A DNA stretch of 64,000 nt from Deroplatys truncata (Eukaryota > Arthropoda > Insecta > Mantodea > Mantidae), in assembly GCA_030765065.1 (NCBI GenBank), contig CM060980.1, positions 60,062,364 to 60,126,363 on the forward strand, given 5' to 3'. Each line of letters opens with the position of its first letter. The first letter of the stretch is position 1. The notes under the pieces were generated by a model that worked only from the letters and a program-made list of their open reading frames with translations, was not told the DNA's origin and did not search any database. The translations under genes were made by a program, and so were the position numbers. Below are positions 19,741 through 31,438 of this stretch, piece by piece.

Positions 19741-22064
19741 TGAAAGCAGAAAACCCCTTATTATGGACTATTACTTTGCTTTACTATGTGTATTTCATTT
19801 ATTCTTACGTAAAATTACTCGTAAGCTTTCTTCTCTTCCATTTTATTTCTATGTATTTTATTCTTTATACAATCCATAGGCCTTTAACTTCCTCATCTCT
19901 CCTTTCTAACCATTGTGATCTATGATAACTCCAAGTTGTACAAACCAAGAGAATTCTTAAGCGAGTGTACGAATAATACATACCAAAACATTTTAACGAA
20001 AAAATATTTAGACGTTTTACAGTTCTACAGTCTTAAAACCGTTTTGCCTCGTGAATTACAGTGTTTTATAATACAACATTTGATTGCCCTATGAGGTAAC
20101 AATCGGGATTGTTTTTCCCTCACATTTGAAGAAAATATATAATACTAAACGTGAAAGCCATTAAGAGCCTAAAAATAGTTCAAAACGGTGATAAAAGAGC
20201 AAGAAGTTTCCTTTTAAGTTACATAGTGCAAACTAGTTCTTCTGTCATACTGTTTATTATAACAAAATCATTTTTAGTCCCTTGTTTAGGATCTATATAA
20301 GTGAATTTGGTCAATTTTCTATCTAACTCTTTAAATTGGCTTTGATAACTTCAAATTTTGAAAATATTATAAAAGTGTCTTTTCTGTAATTTATGCTTTT
20401 TCTATATAAGTGGACAATAATTTGTACTTTTGACATCGTAAATAAGTGCTTTTCTAATGAAAAATGATCTAAACATTCTAATTTTATACAACTTAAATCT
20501 TTGATTATCACTGTTTAGTGCTTTGGAAATGCTATCTATGCTATCTTTGATAAACCATCTGAAAAATAAATTTATCAAAGGTGGGTTTAGTAATATGCTT
20601 ATAGATTTAATAATAAATACTTTTACTTAACTTGTAAGCATATACCATAATTTATTTAATCTGGTCCATACATTCAGCTCCCTCAAGAGAAACAGCACTC
20701 GACGGACCTACTACGCCCCTAAAAAGTGTATTTTTGGGCAAGAAATTAAGATAATCTTAAGGTACATATTGCTTTACAAATTACCTAAACTTTCGGATAA
20801 TGGCCCGCTTGGAATTATTCCAGAATAAAACATTCTATGCTACCGAGAAAGGACAGGTCAGCATAGAATAACTGACTGCTTTTGTTTAAATGGAAAGGTA
20901 GTAATGAAAACGAGATATGTCACAATCATCTGTATGTGATTTCTCAAATACTCTCTTATATCCGCTCTGTGGTACAAGGAAATTCAACTATCTTATTTTC
21001 GATTACTAAAATAGTAGAATGCTTCACTTGAGCATTTATTTTGCCTGATATCACAGGCATAATTTACAGGAATACCTTAACTGCATGTTACTGTGTTGTA
21101 TTTTTTTAGAGGTACTCCATAATCATAATGCAAAATTCGACTTAAACTTATTAACTATAATATATTCCTGCATATAAGCTATCAATTCTGCATGTATCCT
21201 GCATATGCGTAATTTAATTGAAGCCATTTTCTATATTTTCAGTTTCATAAAGTTCAAAACTCATGTGGATTTGAGAACTACAAGCTTGTAATTTCATATG
21301 TGCTCAGTATAACCGACTAACACAACTTTCGCAACTTTACTGTTTCCAATTTAGGCATTTTTGGAGCTCCTTTTAACAGTTTAGGTATTTTTAAGGGGTC
21401 AATAGTTATATTTTTCTGATGTAAGTAGACGTAAGTAAATAATTTATTCCACAATAAACATTAAAGATTTTTCCAAAAATATGTTATATGTTCTTTATAA
21501 ACAACAAATGATTCAGATAAAAAAACAATGATTTAAGAAATTTAGTTAACAATAAACATAAGGTGTTTTACTAGCAGAAAGGTGTGTGAATTTTAATGAT
21601 CGATATTTTATTTTACACAGTGCTACTTTAAAATGTTTAATGCTACTGGATAAATACTAATCTTAATTCGTCGATTTTTGGTAATATCTTTGAACAGTCT
21701 TTTATGTTTGATAAAGCCACATTCTTCTGGTACTTTGAAATGACAAAATTTGCAATTAAAATCGATTTACCTGTTAAAAATATTGAAATATGGTTAAATT
21801 ATTTTCTTTAATGGTTACAACCAAATATTGGTTATATGCTTGTAAAAGCAACTGAGTAGATATTGTTTTGAAAAGAAACACATGTCTGGAAATGTACAGT
21901 ATGCTTGTAAATGGTACAATAGTTTAAAATTGGATGTGTAATCTCTCACTTATATTGGATGAAATGGTGTATTAGTTTATTATTATTTAATAATCAGTAA
22001 ATAAGTAATATAATATAAATAGTAATACATTTATGTAATTGTTATTATTTAATAATACAATGAA
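19741..22064. other. No feature recognised
   Basis: About 2.3 kb of AT-rich DNA. All frames are short and stop-dense. No tRNA-like box pair and none of the shared repeat families were seen. Confidence 0.5.
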
Positions 22065-22420
22065 AATCCTGGTTCTCCATCTCAGATAATTGCGTCCTAC
22101 TCTTCTTTTCCGTCCTGGATTATATTCTGAAATATTTCTTGGTATTCTAGTGTGTTCCATCGGTTGTAAATGTTGTTTCCATTGTTTGTTCTACAATTTT
22201 TTCATTAATCTAAGAATTAATTGTTCCCTAATGTTTCTGCTTCCCTTTTTATAATTTTAATAAATCCCCCAAAATCTTAAGAATCTCATTTCAATTCCTC
22301 CTATTGCATTTTCCTTCTTTTTTCTTTCTTTCTTTTTTGGTCAATTTTCAAAACTTCAGAACCGTTTAGAATTGTTGGTATTCCCACCACTTTATAACAC
22401 TTCTTCTGTGTCTATTTAGT
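22065..22420 (-). pseudogene. LINE C-terminal fragment
   Basis: Minus-strand frames read KKCYKVVGIPTILNGSE near 22390, NAIGGIEMRFLRF near 22300, KKGSRNIREQLI near 22230 and QHLQPMEHTRIPRNISEYNP near 22140, then GRKRRVGR. The LxGSE, MRFLR and HxxxMxxxRIP words are the standard tail of RT-bearing LINEs of the type also seen at 25285-25815 and 58600-59375. Confidence 0.72.
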
Positions 22421-22893
22421 TAACCTTTTATTTAAGTTCTGTAAAACAGATAAAATGGAAGTACCAAGCTTGACATGGTGAAGATGAATACTTTTCTCCT
22501 TAAAAGAATGACAAAAGTCTGTGGAGCTGCGATTAAAGCACATATTTACGTGATTTGTAATATAAATGTCTCACAGCCACATGAATGAAGCAAAATGCTG
22601 CTATAAAGTTCAATAAACTCTCACTGTTTTTTCATCAAGTTCAGTAGCTGGGAAACGAATCCACCAATGTGATTTAAAAATGTTCCCAGAATACTTAAAA
22701 CATATTATGCTGGTGAGTCACAATTCGGTTGAATAGGTGTGAGTGCAGAACCATAGCAGCAGGTAATAGGGGCGATGACCAGGCTGATGAGCTTGCCAAG
22801 GCGGATTCAGTTGGCATTTCCTGTGTCTCTGTAAGACGGGTAGTCAAATACCAAAGAAAATCTTTCGACGAGAATTAAACAATTATTAATTTG

Positions 22894-23198
22894 ACTCCTG
22901 TGTGGTCTGTTGGTTGGTATGCTAACCTCCTAATCCAGAGGTCCGGGTTCGATTCCCGGCTGGAGAATGGTAAATTTTCTTTGGTCAGAATTATTCCTTA
23001 TCCTCTCTAGAGACTGGAAGCATGGATGAGTTTGTGGATGTGTATGTAAATTTCATGTAATAATCAAAAGTAATATTAACCCAAATATTAACACCACTGC
23101 GAGTGAATATCTTGCTGAAGAGTAATTGTTCCAAAGGTAAAAAAAGTCGCCGATATGACGTTAGATGTTAAAAGCGGTATATAAATGGAACATAACAT
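22894..23198 (+). repeat. SINE family S2, complete, with perfect 12-bp target-site duplication
   Basis: Flanked by ATTATTAATTTG at 22882-22893 and 23199-23210. The head carries TGTGGTCTGTTGGTTGGTAT (A-box) and a canonical B-box GGGTTCGATTCC. The body continues TTTTCTTTGGTCAGAATTAT, CCTCTCTAGAGACTGGAAGC and ends GCGGTATATAAATGGAACAT. The most intact S2 copy here (305 bp) and a good reference for the family. Confidence 0.93.
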
Positions 23199-23334
23199 AT
23201 TATTAATTTGTGAGTAGCTATTTATTGGTAAACCATACTGGGATTTAATCAAATTAAAATTTTATTTGTTTATTTTTTATTGCGAATGAGGCCATGTAGG
23301 ACTACGCAAAGTACTTAGGGACGTTGTTTTATTT

Positions 23335-23720
23335 TCCTTTGAATCCATAGTTCTCTCACTCTTTGGCTATAGGCTTTCTTTCTCTCTTCTGTCCATGCTG
23401 TTCCAGTGGTTTTTTTTCATTAGGTTTATCCTTTTTTTCAACTTGCCGCTAATGCTAAAGATATCTCTGTTTAGGATATCTTCTTGCGTAGTTCCTCTCA
23501 TTTTAAGTTTCCTTCCCAATAATTTACCAACTTCACTACTTCATAGTGCTTACTGGTGCTTTACTTATATTTTCGTATAACCCCTATTTGTTTTGTGAGT
23601 GACTGAATTCATTCGTTTAACATGTCCAGAAAATGTATCCTTCATTTTCTAATGTCGTTGTAAATGTCTGTATATATTTTATTTTTACTTCTGAGTATGT
23701 ATTGTTCATCTATGACTTGT
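23335..23720 (-). pseudogene. Probable LINE C-terminal fragment
   Basis: Minus-strand frames read DTFSGHVKRMN near 23630, LLGRKLKMRGTTQEDIL near 23500, SISGKLKKRINLMKKNHWN near 23430 and MDRREKESL near 23385. GHVKRM and the basic tail are typical of LINE C-termini, but the match is weaker than at the other sites. Confidence 0.5.
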
Positions 23721-24236
23721 GGACCTATATTTTTTCTTAAAATTGTGCATTCTTTTTAACAGTATTTTCAATATCTGCTTTTCTGTTAAGATTAATGTCA
23801 TTTTATTAATATTGTTTTTGTTTAATGTTTCTTAAACATAAAGCATGGAAATATGTATTGTTATAAGTCTTTTAATGTAATTAGCTTCTATTTATATTTG
23901 TTTTCAAGCGTGTGCATGCAGTACCATAAAAGATAATTGTATATATTTAAATTCAACGTTACCTATAATAGACAATGTACACAAAGACAACATCGACATT
24001 GCTTCATAAACATAGCAGTTCTTAAAACCAATGAATATCTGCTTAAACAAAGTATATTAATTTGCACACACGCTTAACCATAGAATTGTACATACGTTAT
24101 ATTAATACTGCTTTATGTAGGAATATAAGCCATTCATGCTTAATGCCACATTTGTTTATCCTGTAAATAGCATAACAAGCAACGGCTTGTAGTCTATCAT
24201 AACAAACGCGTATACACTTCAGTTGGATACAGATAT
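23721..24236. other. No feature recognised
   Basis: AT-rich spacer before an S3 SINE fragment. Nothing recognised. Confidence 0.5.
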
Positions 24237-24408
24237 GCAAGGATTTTCCTCAGTCCTCAAAACTGGTAAATGTCGGGGAGGTAAACTTAGGCTGGAACGT
24301 TTCCTTCCCAATATTGCTTTCCCTAATATCATTTCAGTGCATGCATCATGGGTGTCCACCACCTGTGGTGCCTTATGTAGTAAGAATGGCACTAAACGCT
24401 ATTAACAA
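24237..24408 (+). repeat. SINE family S3, 5'-truncated copy
   Basis: Starts GCAAGGATTTTCCTCAGTCC and follows 13618-13885 collinearly through ACTGGTAAATGTCGGGGAGG, CGTTTCCTTCCCAATAT and GCCTTATGTAGTAAGAATGG. Lacks the tRNA-like head. Confidence 0.78.
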
Positions 24409-24494
24409 TCTGCACGGAAAGGAACTATCACTACATCATCAAGTCTTAAAACGGCAACTAAAATTCGAAAGTAAAAATGCATTAAAGTAAACTA

Positions 24495-25234
24495 TTGGGT
24501 AGTCTCATAAGTTCGTTCGTTTTGCTCGCAAGTTCCATCTATAGTGCCTGAAAACCCTGAACCCTCTGTACACTCAAGTTATCCTAGTTGCCCAATTACC
24601 CCTACGACTTAGAGAACAACAACCAGAGTCACTATTGGTTATGTCAGTGTGTATTTGTGACTGACGTTGGATAGATCGGCGTGAACTTGTGTTTAAAACC
24701 TATGGAAACCAAAAAGGAACATTTCTGACATCTTATGCTTTTTCTATCGTAAGGGTAAAACCGCCTCACAATGCCGGCAGAAAATTTGTGCTGTCTGCGG
24801 GGAAGATGCAGTAACGAAGCGAGCATGTCAAAAGTGGTTTAGTCGATTTCGAGCTGAGAATTTCTCCCTAAAAGACAAACCTCGGTCTGGACGGCTAATT
24901 GTTACGGACGTGGAAAGAATTCATGAAACGATAGTCAACAATCTACAAATTACAACTCGGGTGTTGGCATTGAAACTCAATTTAGCTCGTGCTACTGTAG
25001 CCAGGAACTTGGCAATATATCGTCGACAATAATGGTGTATACGGCAGGAAATAAATAGTTTGTTTATAAAACCTAACTGCCGTACTTATTTATCTTTTGA
25101 ACTACCTTGTGTTTAAAGTTTGTAAACGGAAAGTTCGGCAACTACGCTGTCGTAGCTATGCTGCGGGTGAGGTGTGTACCCAGGCGTTCATAGTGATTGA
25201 AACATAACGAAACGCGAACTTATGAGACAACCCT
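24495..25234 (+). mobile_element. Mariner element, internally deleted
   Basis: Left end TTGGGTAGTCTCATAAGTTC after a TA at 24493-24494. The right end is the inverse, GAACTTATGAGACAACCC, followed by TTA with a TA at 25235-25236. Length of about 740 bp is a little over half of a typical mariner. The 5' UTR and the N-terminal half of the transposase are present, but the catalytic half is missing. A deletion of the central and catalytic part is therefore inferred, most likely between about 25030 and 25150. Confidence 0.85.
24702..25032 (+). pseudogene. Mariner transposase N-terminal half
   Basis: From the ATG at 24702 (METKKEHF then a stop): ICAVCGEDAVTKRACQKWF near 24790 and SRFRAENFSLKDKPRSGR near 24845, then IVTDVERIHETIVNN near 24900 and LNLARATVARNLAIY near 24985. 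This is the paired HTH DNA-binding part of a mariner transposase of the type with the KPRSGR linker. One stop and a frameshift near the start, and no DDD catalytic domain downstream. Such deleted copies could still bind TIRs only if they made protein, which the early stop argues against. Confidence 0.85.
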
Positions 25235-25284
25235 TATTGGTATTATTATAACACCGTTTACATGTTGCCATGACCTGAAGTATC

Positions 25285-25815
25285 TGAAATACTAGAGACA
25301 CCTTGGATACTTTAAATCATCATCCGGATAAGCGTTAGGCCATATGGCCTGGTACGATCTCATAAACTGGAATTTCCTTTCCACGCTTCTTGGGATGTGC
25401 CAGTGATCTCTTCCCATGTGTTGGTTACGGAGCATAGCTTTAGGAATTCTATGGGATCTCATTCGTCTTAAATGACGCGTCCAGTTGTTCTGATAGATGC
25501 ATAAAATGAACAGGTTCCAGACCAAGTTCTACCATTATAACTTCATTTCATATATAGTCCCATCTTGTGTATGCTAAGCATTTCATTTGGTGTTATTCTG
25601 ATTTCTTCCATCCGTGTTAATGTCCATGCTTCGCGATCATAACACTGTAGTGGTCTTGCTAGATCTTATATACGCGTACCTTGAAATTTTCTTGATTCGA
25701 GAAGGTTTCATTAACTTTTTTATCATTTCTATACTTTTCGAACACTTTATCATTTTATTTTTATATCTGCATTATCTTCACATGTTAGAGTATAGCCTAA
25801 ATATGTGAAGACACC
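25285..25815 (-). pseudogene. LINE reverse-transcriptase C-terminal fragment
   Basis: Minus strand, frame by frame: FTYLGYTLTCEDNADIKIK near 25790; CYDREAWTLTRMEEIR near 25640 (usually LYGSECWTLT); the 77-residue frame with NWTRHLRRMRSHRIPKAMLR near 25450. This is the region after the RT palm through the C-terminal tail. It begins about 50 bases after the mariner right end, and a CT microsatellite abuts its upstream edge. Confidence 0.75.
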
Positions 25816-25854
25816 CTCTCTCTCTCTATCTCCCTCTCTCTCTCTCTCTCTCTA
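25814..25854. repeat. (CT)n microsatellite
   Basis: CT run with two short interruptions. Confidence 0.9.
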
Positions 25855-26307
25855 AAATCTTATTACCAAATATAATTTACTAGGGACAGGGTATTTATAA
25901 TAAAAGCCATAATTTTTGTTCTTCCTACCTTTATTACCATGTTATATTTTTCCCAATGATGTTTAGATTATGAAAAGGCATTTTAAATCACTTTCAGTAC
26001 GTGGTATTAATATTAAATCATCTGAAAATGCCAAAACTATTTCAACAAAAACCTACTATTTCAAATAATGTTACCAACGAAATTCCTACTTCAATTATTG
26101 TTGAGGAAAAAGTGGGAAATGTAGTAAATACTTGGGATGTATACTGTATATGTTTCAGTTTTTTTATAACTTTTTCTCTTTTAGTAGCACGTGTGTACAT
26201 TTACCAAGTAGCACAGCAAACACCTTTAGAATCAATTTCTCCTTTAAATGTATTATTCTAGAACTAACAACAATACCTCACCTACCCAGCTCAGTACTTT
26301 CAACGTT

Positions 26308-26309
<2 letters not shown>

Positions 26310-26388
<79 letters not shown>
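26310..26388. repeat. (AAT)n microsatellite
   Basis: Pure AAT array of about 78 bases. A second one lies 470 bases downstream. Confidence 0.96.
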
Positions 26389-26860
26389 TCAGAATAAGTA
26401 AAATGAGGCCTGTTTTTAACTCAGTAAACACAGTGCTTATCGTGGTGATAGTGAACTGCCTAATGCCTCAAAATTAGACTCAAATTTTGGCGCATATGAA
26501 TTATTGCTCGCAAGATACCATAGCATAGAATTATATGTTCTAGAATGTGGCTTCGAGGTTGGCAGTCCTATAGTTGTTACTACGATGCGTGTAATTCTAT
26601 ACGATATTTTTAATGCCTTAGTAATTGCAGGAAGATGTGTAAACTACAAGCGAGTATGTATTACCAACACTTGCCGAAGATACATTCTGATAATTCCTTG
26701 GAAAAGCTGCAAGCTGGAAGATTTCTTGAATCTTCGAGACTTTTTTAGCATTTACGAGCAATTTTTCACATCTCTTTTTAACTTTAATAGCAACATATGT
26801 ATACACTGTAAGTTTCGTTTAAACTCTCCTAGGAAAGAAGAATTGTGCTTGTGCACAGGA

Positions 26861-26861
<1 letters not shown>

Positions 26862-26923
<62 letters not shown>
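26862..26923. repeat. (AAT)n microsatellite
   Basis: Pure AAT array. The 178-residue open frame at 26504-27040 owes its poly-Ile stretch to this array and is not convincing as a gene. Confidence 0.96.
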
Positions 26924-27157
26924 CGAGAATTTTTGTATCCTTCAAAAGACCATTACACCAAGATGAGAAATGCTAGCAATTTCATCCATTTTAGATATAA
27001 CCAAGTACAAGAAATTGAAAATTATATTTTAAATCAATGAAAGAAAGAACACTTGTAAATTAAGACAATTTTTTTCATATGAGTTACATTCTCTCATTCC
27101 ATGATTCACCGCAGCTCCAGTGAAGGTCATGAGACAATAATATAAGAGGCTCGCCGC

Positions 27158-27550
27158 AGGAATGAACCAGCTGCAAGTTAAATTTGCGCATGCGTGAAAA
27201 ACGTATACACCGACAGCTGTCAGCTTAGTTGTGAAATATAATTATAATAACATCAATACGTACACTAAACCAAAGCCTTTACTTTGGACAAATCTAGAAA
27301 CAACAGGACCGCTTGGTTTTAGAGCGACTCACTAGGCATGATGACTTACGCTCGTCTGCTGTCGTGGTCCGCCTTCGTGTAGTGGTTACCATGCTAGCCT
27401 CTAGTTCCCGAGGAGGTCGCGGGTTCAAACCGACGGAGGGCATGGATTTTTTCGGGCATAAAAATCCTTAATAAAATTCAATTTCAATTAAGTCTCCTCG
27501 TTTTTCGCGCATGCACAATGTTGGATTCGTAGCCAAGGTTAATTCCTGAT
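27158..27550. mobile_element. Candidate MITE-like inverted-repeat element with nested SINE
   Basis: Left arm 27158-27205 and right arm about 27499-27550 are collinear in inverse orientation: AGGAATxAACC, then TTGyGCATGCGyGAAAAACG at the inner end. The arms enclose about 290 bases, of which 27363-27488 is an S1 SINE. No target-site duplication was found, so the true ends are uncertain. Confidence 0.5.
27363..27488 (+). repeat. SINE family S1, internally deleted copy
   Basis: Has the best-preserved S1 head in the window: GTGTAGTGGTTACCATGCTA (A-box) and GGGTTCAAACC (B-box), then GGAGGGCATGGATTTTTTCG. It then jumps from AAAAATCCTTAATA straight to the family tail AAATTCAATTT. About 150 bases of body are missing. 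Confidence 0.85.
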
Positions 27551-28205
27551 TGGAGACGTTTGTATAATAGGAAGCTATGTCATATACCATAGAACCCCAT
27601 TACTATGCCAAAACGCTATTTGTTTAAACGTATTCAATTCCTAAAAATGCACATCTATTTAAATTGTTTTTTTCTGAATGATAAAGGAAGAGCGATTCAA
27701 AGTAAAATCGGTTTCTATCTTCGATCCTTACATCCAATTTTGTGATTTCGGACTATCTTACGCCTACCAGCAATAAATGGAAACTGGCTCTCAAAATGAC
27801 AACTTATGTATATCCACGGCATTCGATATCAATAACTAACTTACTTGGGAACGTTGAGGCAGTAAGACAACCTCTTAGACACGTTTTGGTGCCTGTCCTT
27901 GCAGGTTCTGTAGAACTCCAGACATAATGAAGTTAAACTTATCGTTGCTGAAACCTTGAGGAATAAACATCATTGTGTCTAAACGTTCATGACATATCCA
28001 AGGAGGAAGCCTCTCAATGTCACAGGGTCTTTCGTCTTCCTATATTAGTAACCCATTATAAGATTTGACTTGCAGGCACACGCAACAAATGCAAGATTTA
28101 CAGGAGCATTATGCCCCTCTACCTATATAAATACATCAACTTCATTGAAGATATACTCCTAGATTGGAGTAAGACGAACAATAATTCTTGGCTTCCTTGT
28201 AAAGA

Positions 28206-29655
28206 GTCCCTTTTACTTTCTCTACCAGGTACATAGTAGGTGCAAAAGCTATTGCATTCCACTCAAAAATTCGATACCGAGATTTCACCGCAAATACATG
28301 TTTTGAGGCAAATAAAGCCTTTTATAGTAAAAGTCTGTGTATGTATGTATGTATGTGTGTGTGTGCGTGTGTCTGTGTCTGCGAACAGCAAAACTCAAAA
28401 ACGAAAAGTTGGATCAATACCAAACTTGGTATTTAAGTTCAGTAGCTTCCAATGATGCGATATGAAGATTTTAAAGAAAATCCCTTACCAAAACTCCCCT
28501 TTACATGGAACATTTTCCATCTTTTTTTGTTTTTTCAAAAATGGCCTATGGATTTTTATTAAAATACTATACATTACAAATAAAATGTATGCATTTAATT
28601 ATCTGGGAATAGCCTCTGAAGTACTCTTCATTCTGAATCAATTTTATATAATCTTGTATAACTGGTATACGTAAAGCGATAGACGAAAACGTACTATACA
28701 AAAAAGTAGATCTCTTTAAAACACAACATTTATTTCAAATAGCCTTTTTATGGCATAAGCTATTTCTGAGATATTAATTAAAATACTGCAAATTATTAAT
28801 GGTTCGAACTGCTCAACACTCTTGTCATTCTTTTCAAGTCCTATTGGCTATCAGTAGTTTCTCGCGATTGCATGGAAATAGTATGAAATTATAAGGCCAG
28901 CATATAGCGTGCAGTTCTTAAACATTTGACTATGGCTGTTCCCTTTGTATCTATAACGAAATATTCTTATATACCGGGGTGAGGCCAAAACGTTTTACAG
29001 CTAAAATATTAAATTTAGTTACCTCGCAATAAACATTGGGGAGCGTAGACTGAGAGGCAGCGAGAGGACCAGGAAATTCAACTGTACATTCTAAAGCAGG
29101 CGTGGGATATTCATAACAAAATACATATCATTTCACATTTACTGTAGTTTAGTATAAATTTATCTTGGTGGCACTACATCATTCACAGAAGATTACAGAA
29201 CAGACATTGGAGGGAGATGTTCCACACTCACGATCCACGCACTCTACATACACAACCCCTCGCCCTGAAAAGACTCACACGACTGACCCACGCTATTAGA
29301 CTGATGCCACTAGACAAAGAAGCTAGTCCCTCTACTTTCACTCACCCCCTTTCCTCTCTCCACCCCTTACTAGGAGCTGGGGAGAGAAATGCCGCGTCGG
29401 ACGAAATTCAAACTCTCAAACGAAGTAATTATGCCCATCAATGTCATGCTACAAAGCAATAATGTGTCCGATGCGACAATGCACACACATACACGCTAAA
29501 ATATGTGTAATTTACTATTTCCGCAAAGGTTTATCTGGATTAAAATTATATATATATTATATATATAGATAAATAAGCTTTCGTAAGAATAATTTATATA
29601 GCCACTAATAAACAATAGAGGGTAAAAAATGTCATGTGAATGTAACATGTCGGAT
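28206..29655 (-). repeat. Family A repeat (A5), interrupted by family B
   Basis: Left end TTTTACTTTCTCTACCAGG, then TTGCATTCCACTCAAAAATT, the microsatellite site (GTATGTATGTGTGTGTG), the AACTTGGTATTTAAGTTCAG block and the CGATTGCATGGAAATAG block up to about 28975. Family B sequence occupies 28976-29492. The right end resumes near 29530 and closes with AAATGTCATGTGAATGTAAC. Confidence 0.82.
28976..29492 (+). repeat. Family B repeat, long copy
   Basis: Shares with 52811-53085 the start TATACCGGGGTGAG, AACTAAAATATTAAATTTAG-like text, CACATTGGGGAGCGTA, CACATTTAC and the end AATAATGTGTCCGA then ACAATGCACACA. It holds an extra about 240-270 bases (29190-29450, CGATCCACGCACTC region) absent from the other copy. 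Confidence 0.65.
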
Positions 29656-30961
29656 TTTTCTTTAAGAGGATCGATTAGGTAGTCAGGTAATAATTCATTT
29701 CAAGTGTTGCTTTCAGAAGATGGTTATCAATTAAGAGAGCACTTGTATCGCATACGTGGGAGATTCTCTTTTGTCTTTCTTAACTTTATTTGTTTAATTT
29801 AACCTCTTTATTTAATCCTATTATTTTTTTAAGTTACTGCTGTTTTCACAACCCCTTTCTGTCGTTTCTCTATGCTGTGTAAATCATGTACTTTGCATGT
29901 TCACCCATAATGTTATGTTTTGCCCGTTGTAGCAATCTCGAAATTAAGACGGTAGCCATTTTTCTTTTAGAATACGTATACTTATATGCATTTCCCTAAA
30001 CCTCTGATAAATTATTTTATGAAGCTAACTCAGAGATCGTAATATTTACTCTCTTTTGAGTTAATATTTGTTCAATCACAATTATGTAAGCAATGAACGA
30101 TAAAACATGCTCAGTAGAGCACAATTCCAACTTTCTACAAATATCTCCAATTGGAGTTAATTTGTATAATATAAATACATATTTAAAGCTAGTACGCGAT
30201 GTTATGTGTGTTTGTGAATGCTACGGAGCTTACTGTATTTGACGTTTTGAAGTAGCTGCTATTAATGCAATTTTTAAACGAGCTGAAGCTATATTTACGG
30301 CATACATTACCGTATTACAGGACGATTACCTCCGGACGGTGTATTCATCTTGTCCGGGTGATTCCTTATAATAACTTTTCAACTTTCCTGCAAATGTCAG
30401 ACCATACCAGGAGGATGATCTCTCTCATCCGACGTTAATTTCATTATGCTAGATTAAACAATGCACATTAGGAAAAAATAATTATTATTGAACAATATTC
30501 TATGCATGTCGACTTTTGATTACTCTGTATATTAAAGGTTTATAATTTAACCCTTTAATATAATGAAGTAGCGACACGTGGTTGACTCAAACAAATAAAA
30601 ACACACTTATTATAAATGAAATAAAATTCTTTATGGCAACTCCAGGTTATAGAAAAATCGACCATACGATATATTAAGAAATAATAGAGAATTAGCAATA
30701 TATAAACTGGATGAAAAAGCAAAAGTACACAACAAATTGGGTAACTCACACACACAGAACGAAATTCTAAAGGCTGTTACATTTATTCATTACAAAGGAG
30801 TAGAAGTGAAGTCGGTGAATATGAAGATTCCGCTCTCCCTGGCCACCAATTTAACCTCTTTGGAAAATACACATAGTCTGCGGCCAAGTTGTTAATTAGA
30901 AAATATTGGTTCGCTGAGTTCTAATGAAAGCTGAGCATAACTTCCTTTCTTTATACAATTA
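29656..30961. other. No feature recognised
   Basis: AT-rich, stop-dense DNA. Nothing shared with the rest of the window and no homology seen. Confidence 0.5.
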
Positions 30962-31438
30962 ACCTAGTTTGAACATAGGATTAGGTGAACGGAGGGGACA
31001 CCTAGCACAAGCGCATGGCTCCCTTTTAGTTACAGGCTTGACTACCCGGCCGAAGAGCGTTCGGCGGCGACTCTCCCAAGCCACCGGAGGGTGCTCACAG
31101 GCTCTCCTCCAGCGGAGACCGAGGAAAGTCGACCCAGCTGTCAACGGTTCACATCTGACGAGGTCAAGAAGGAGTTCTAGTGTACAAGACCCCGCATTGT
31201 CCACTGCCGACCAACACACAACCCCAAAGTCAAACTGTAACGTGAAAGAAGGAGATGAAATGAGAGGAAATGAGGGAGAGAGGAGAACCGTGGTAGACAA
31301 CACCACCTCAGCATTCGCCTTGCCGACAGGGGAAACCACGAAAAAATCCAAGGTCAGAGTGGGCGGTCACCAGGAATCGAAACCGGAACCTCCCGAATGC
31401 GAGTCTCGTACCTTACCGCGGCGCCATGGCGCTACCCT
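30962..31438 (-). repeat. Long SINE family S4
   Basis: Minus strand: tRNA-like head GGCGCCGCGGTAAGGTACGA with B-box GGTTTCGATTCC, then CCACTCTGACC, GTGGTTTCCCC, GCGAATGCTGAGG and TCTACCACGG, then a GC-rich body to 30962. About 475 bp. Locally much richer in GC than its surroundings. The two overlapping long frames here (159 aa plus, 130 aa minus) are explained by this repeat. Confidence 0.82.

Noticed and set aside
26504..27040. 178-residue plus-strand frame, the longest in the window
   Set aside because: Its length comes partly from an AAT array giving poly-Ile. It has no recognisable domain and no homology I know.
29540..29580. TATATA-rich palindrome as a MITE end
   Set aside because: Simple AT repeat. 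No arms with information content and no duplication.
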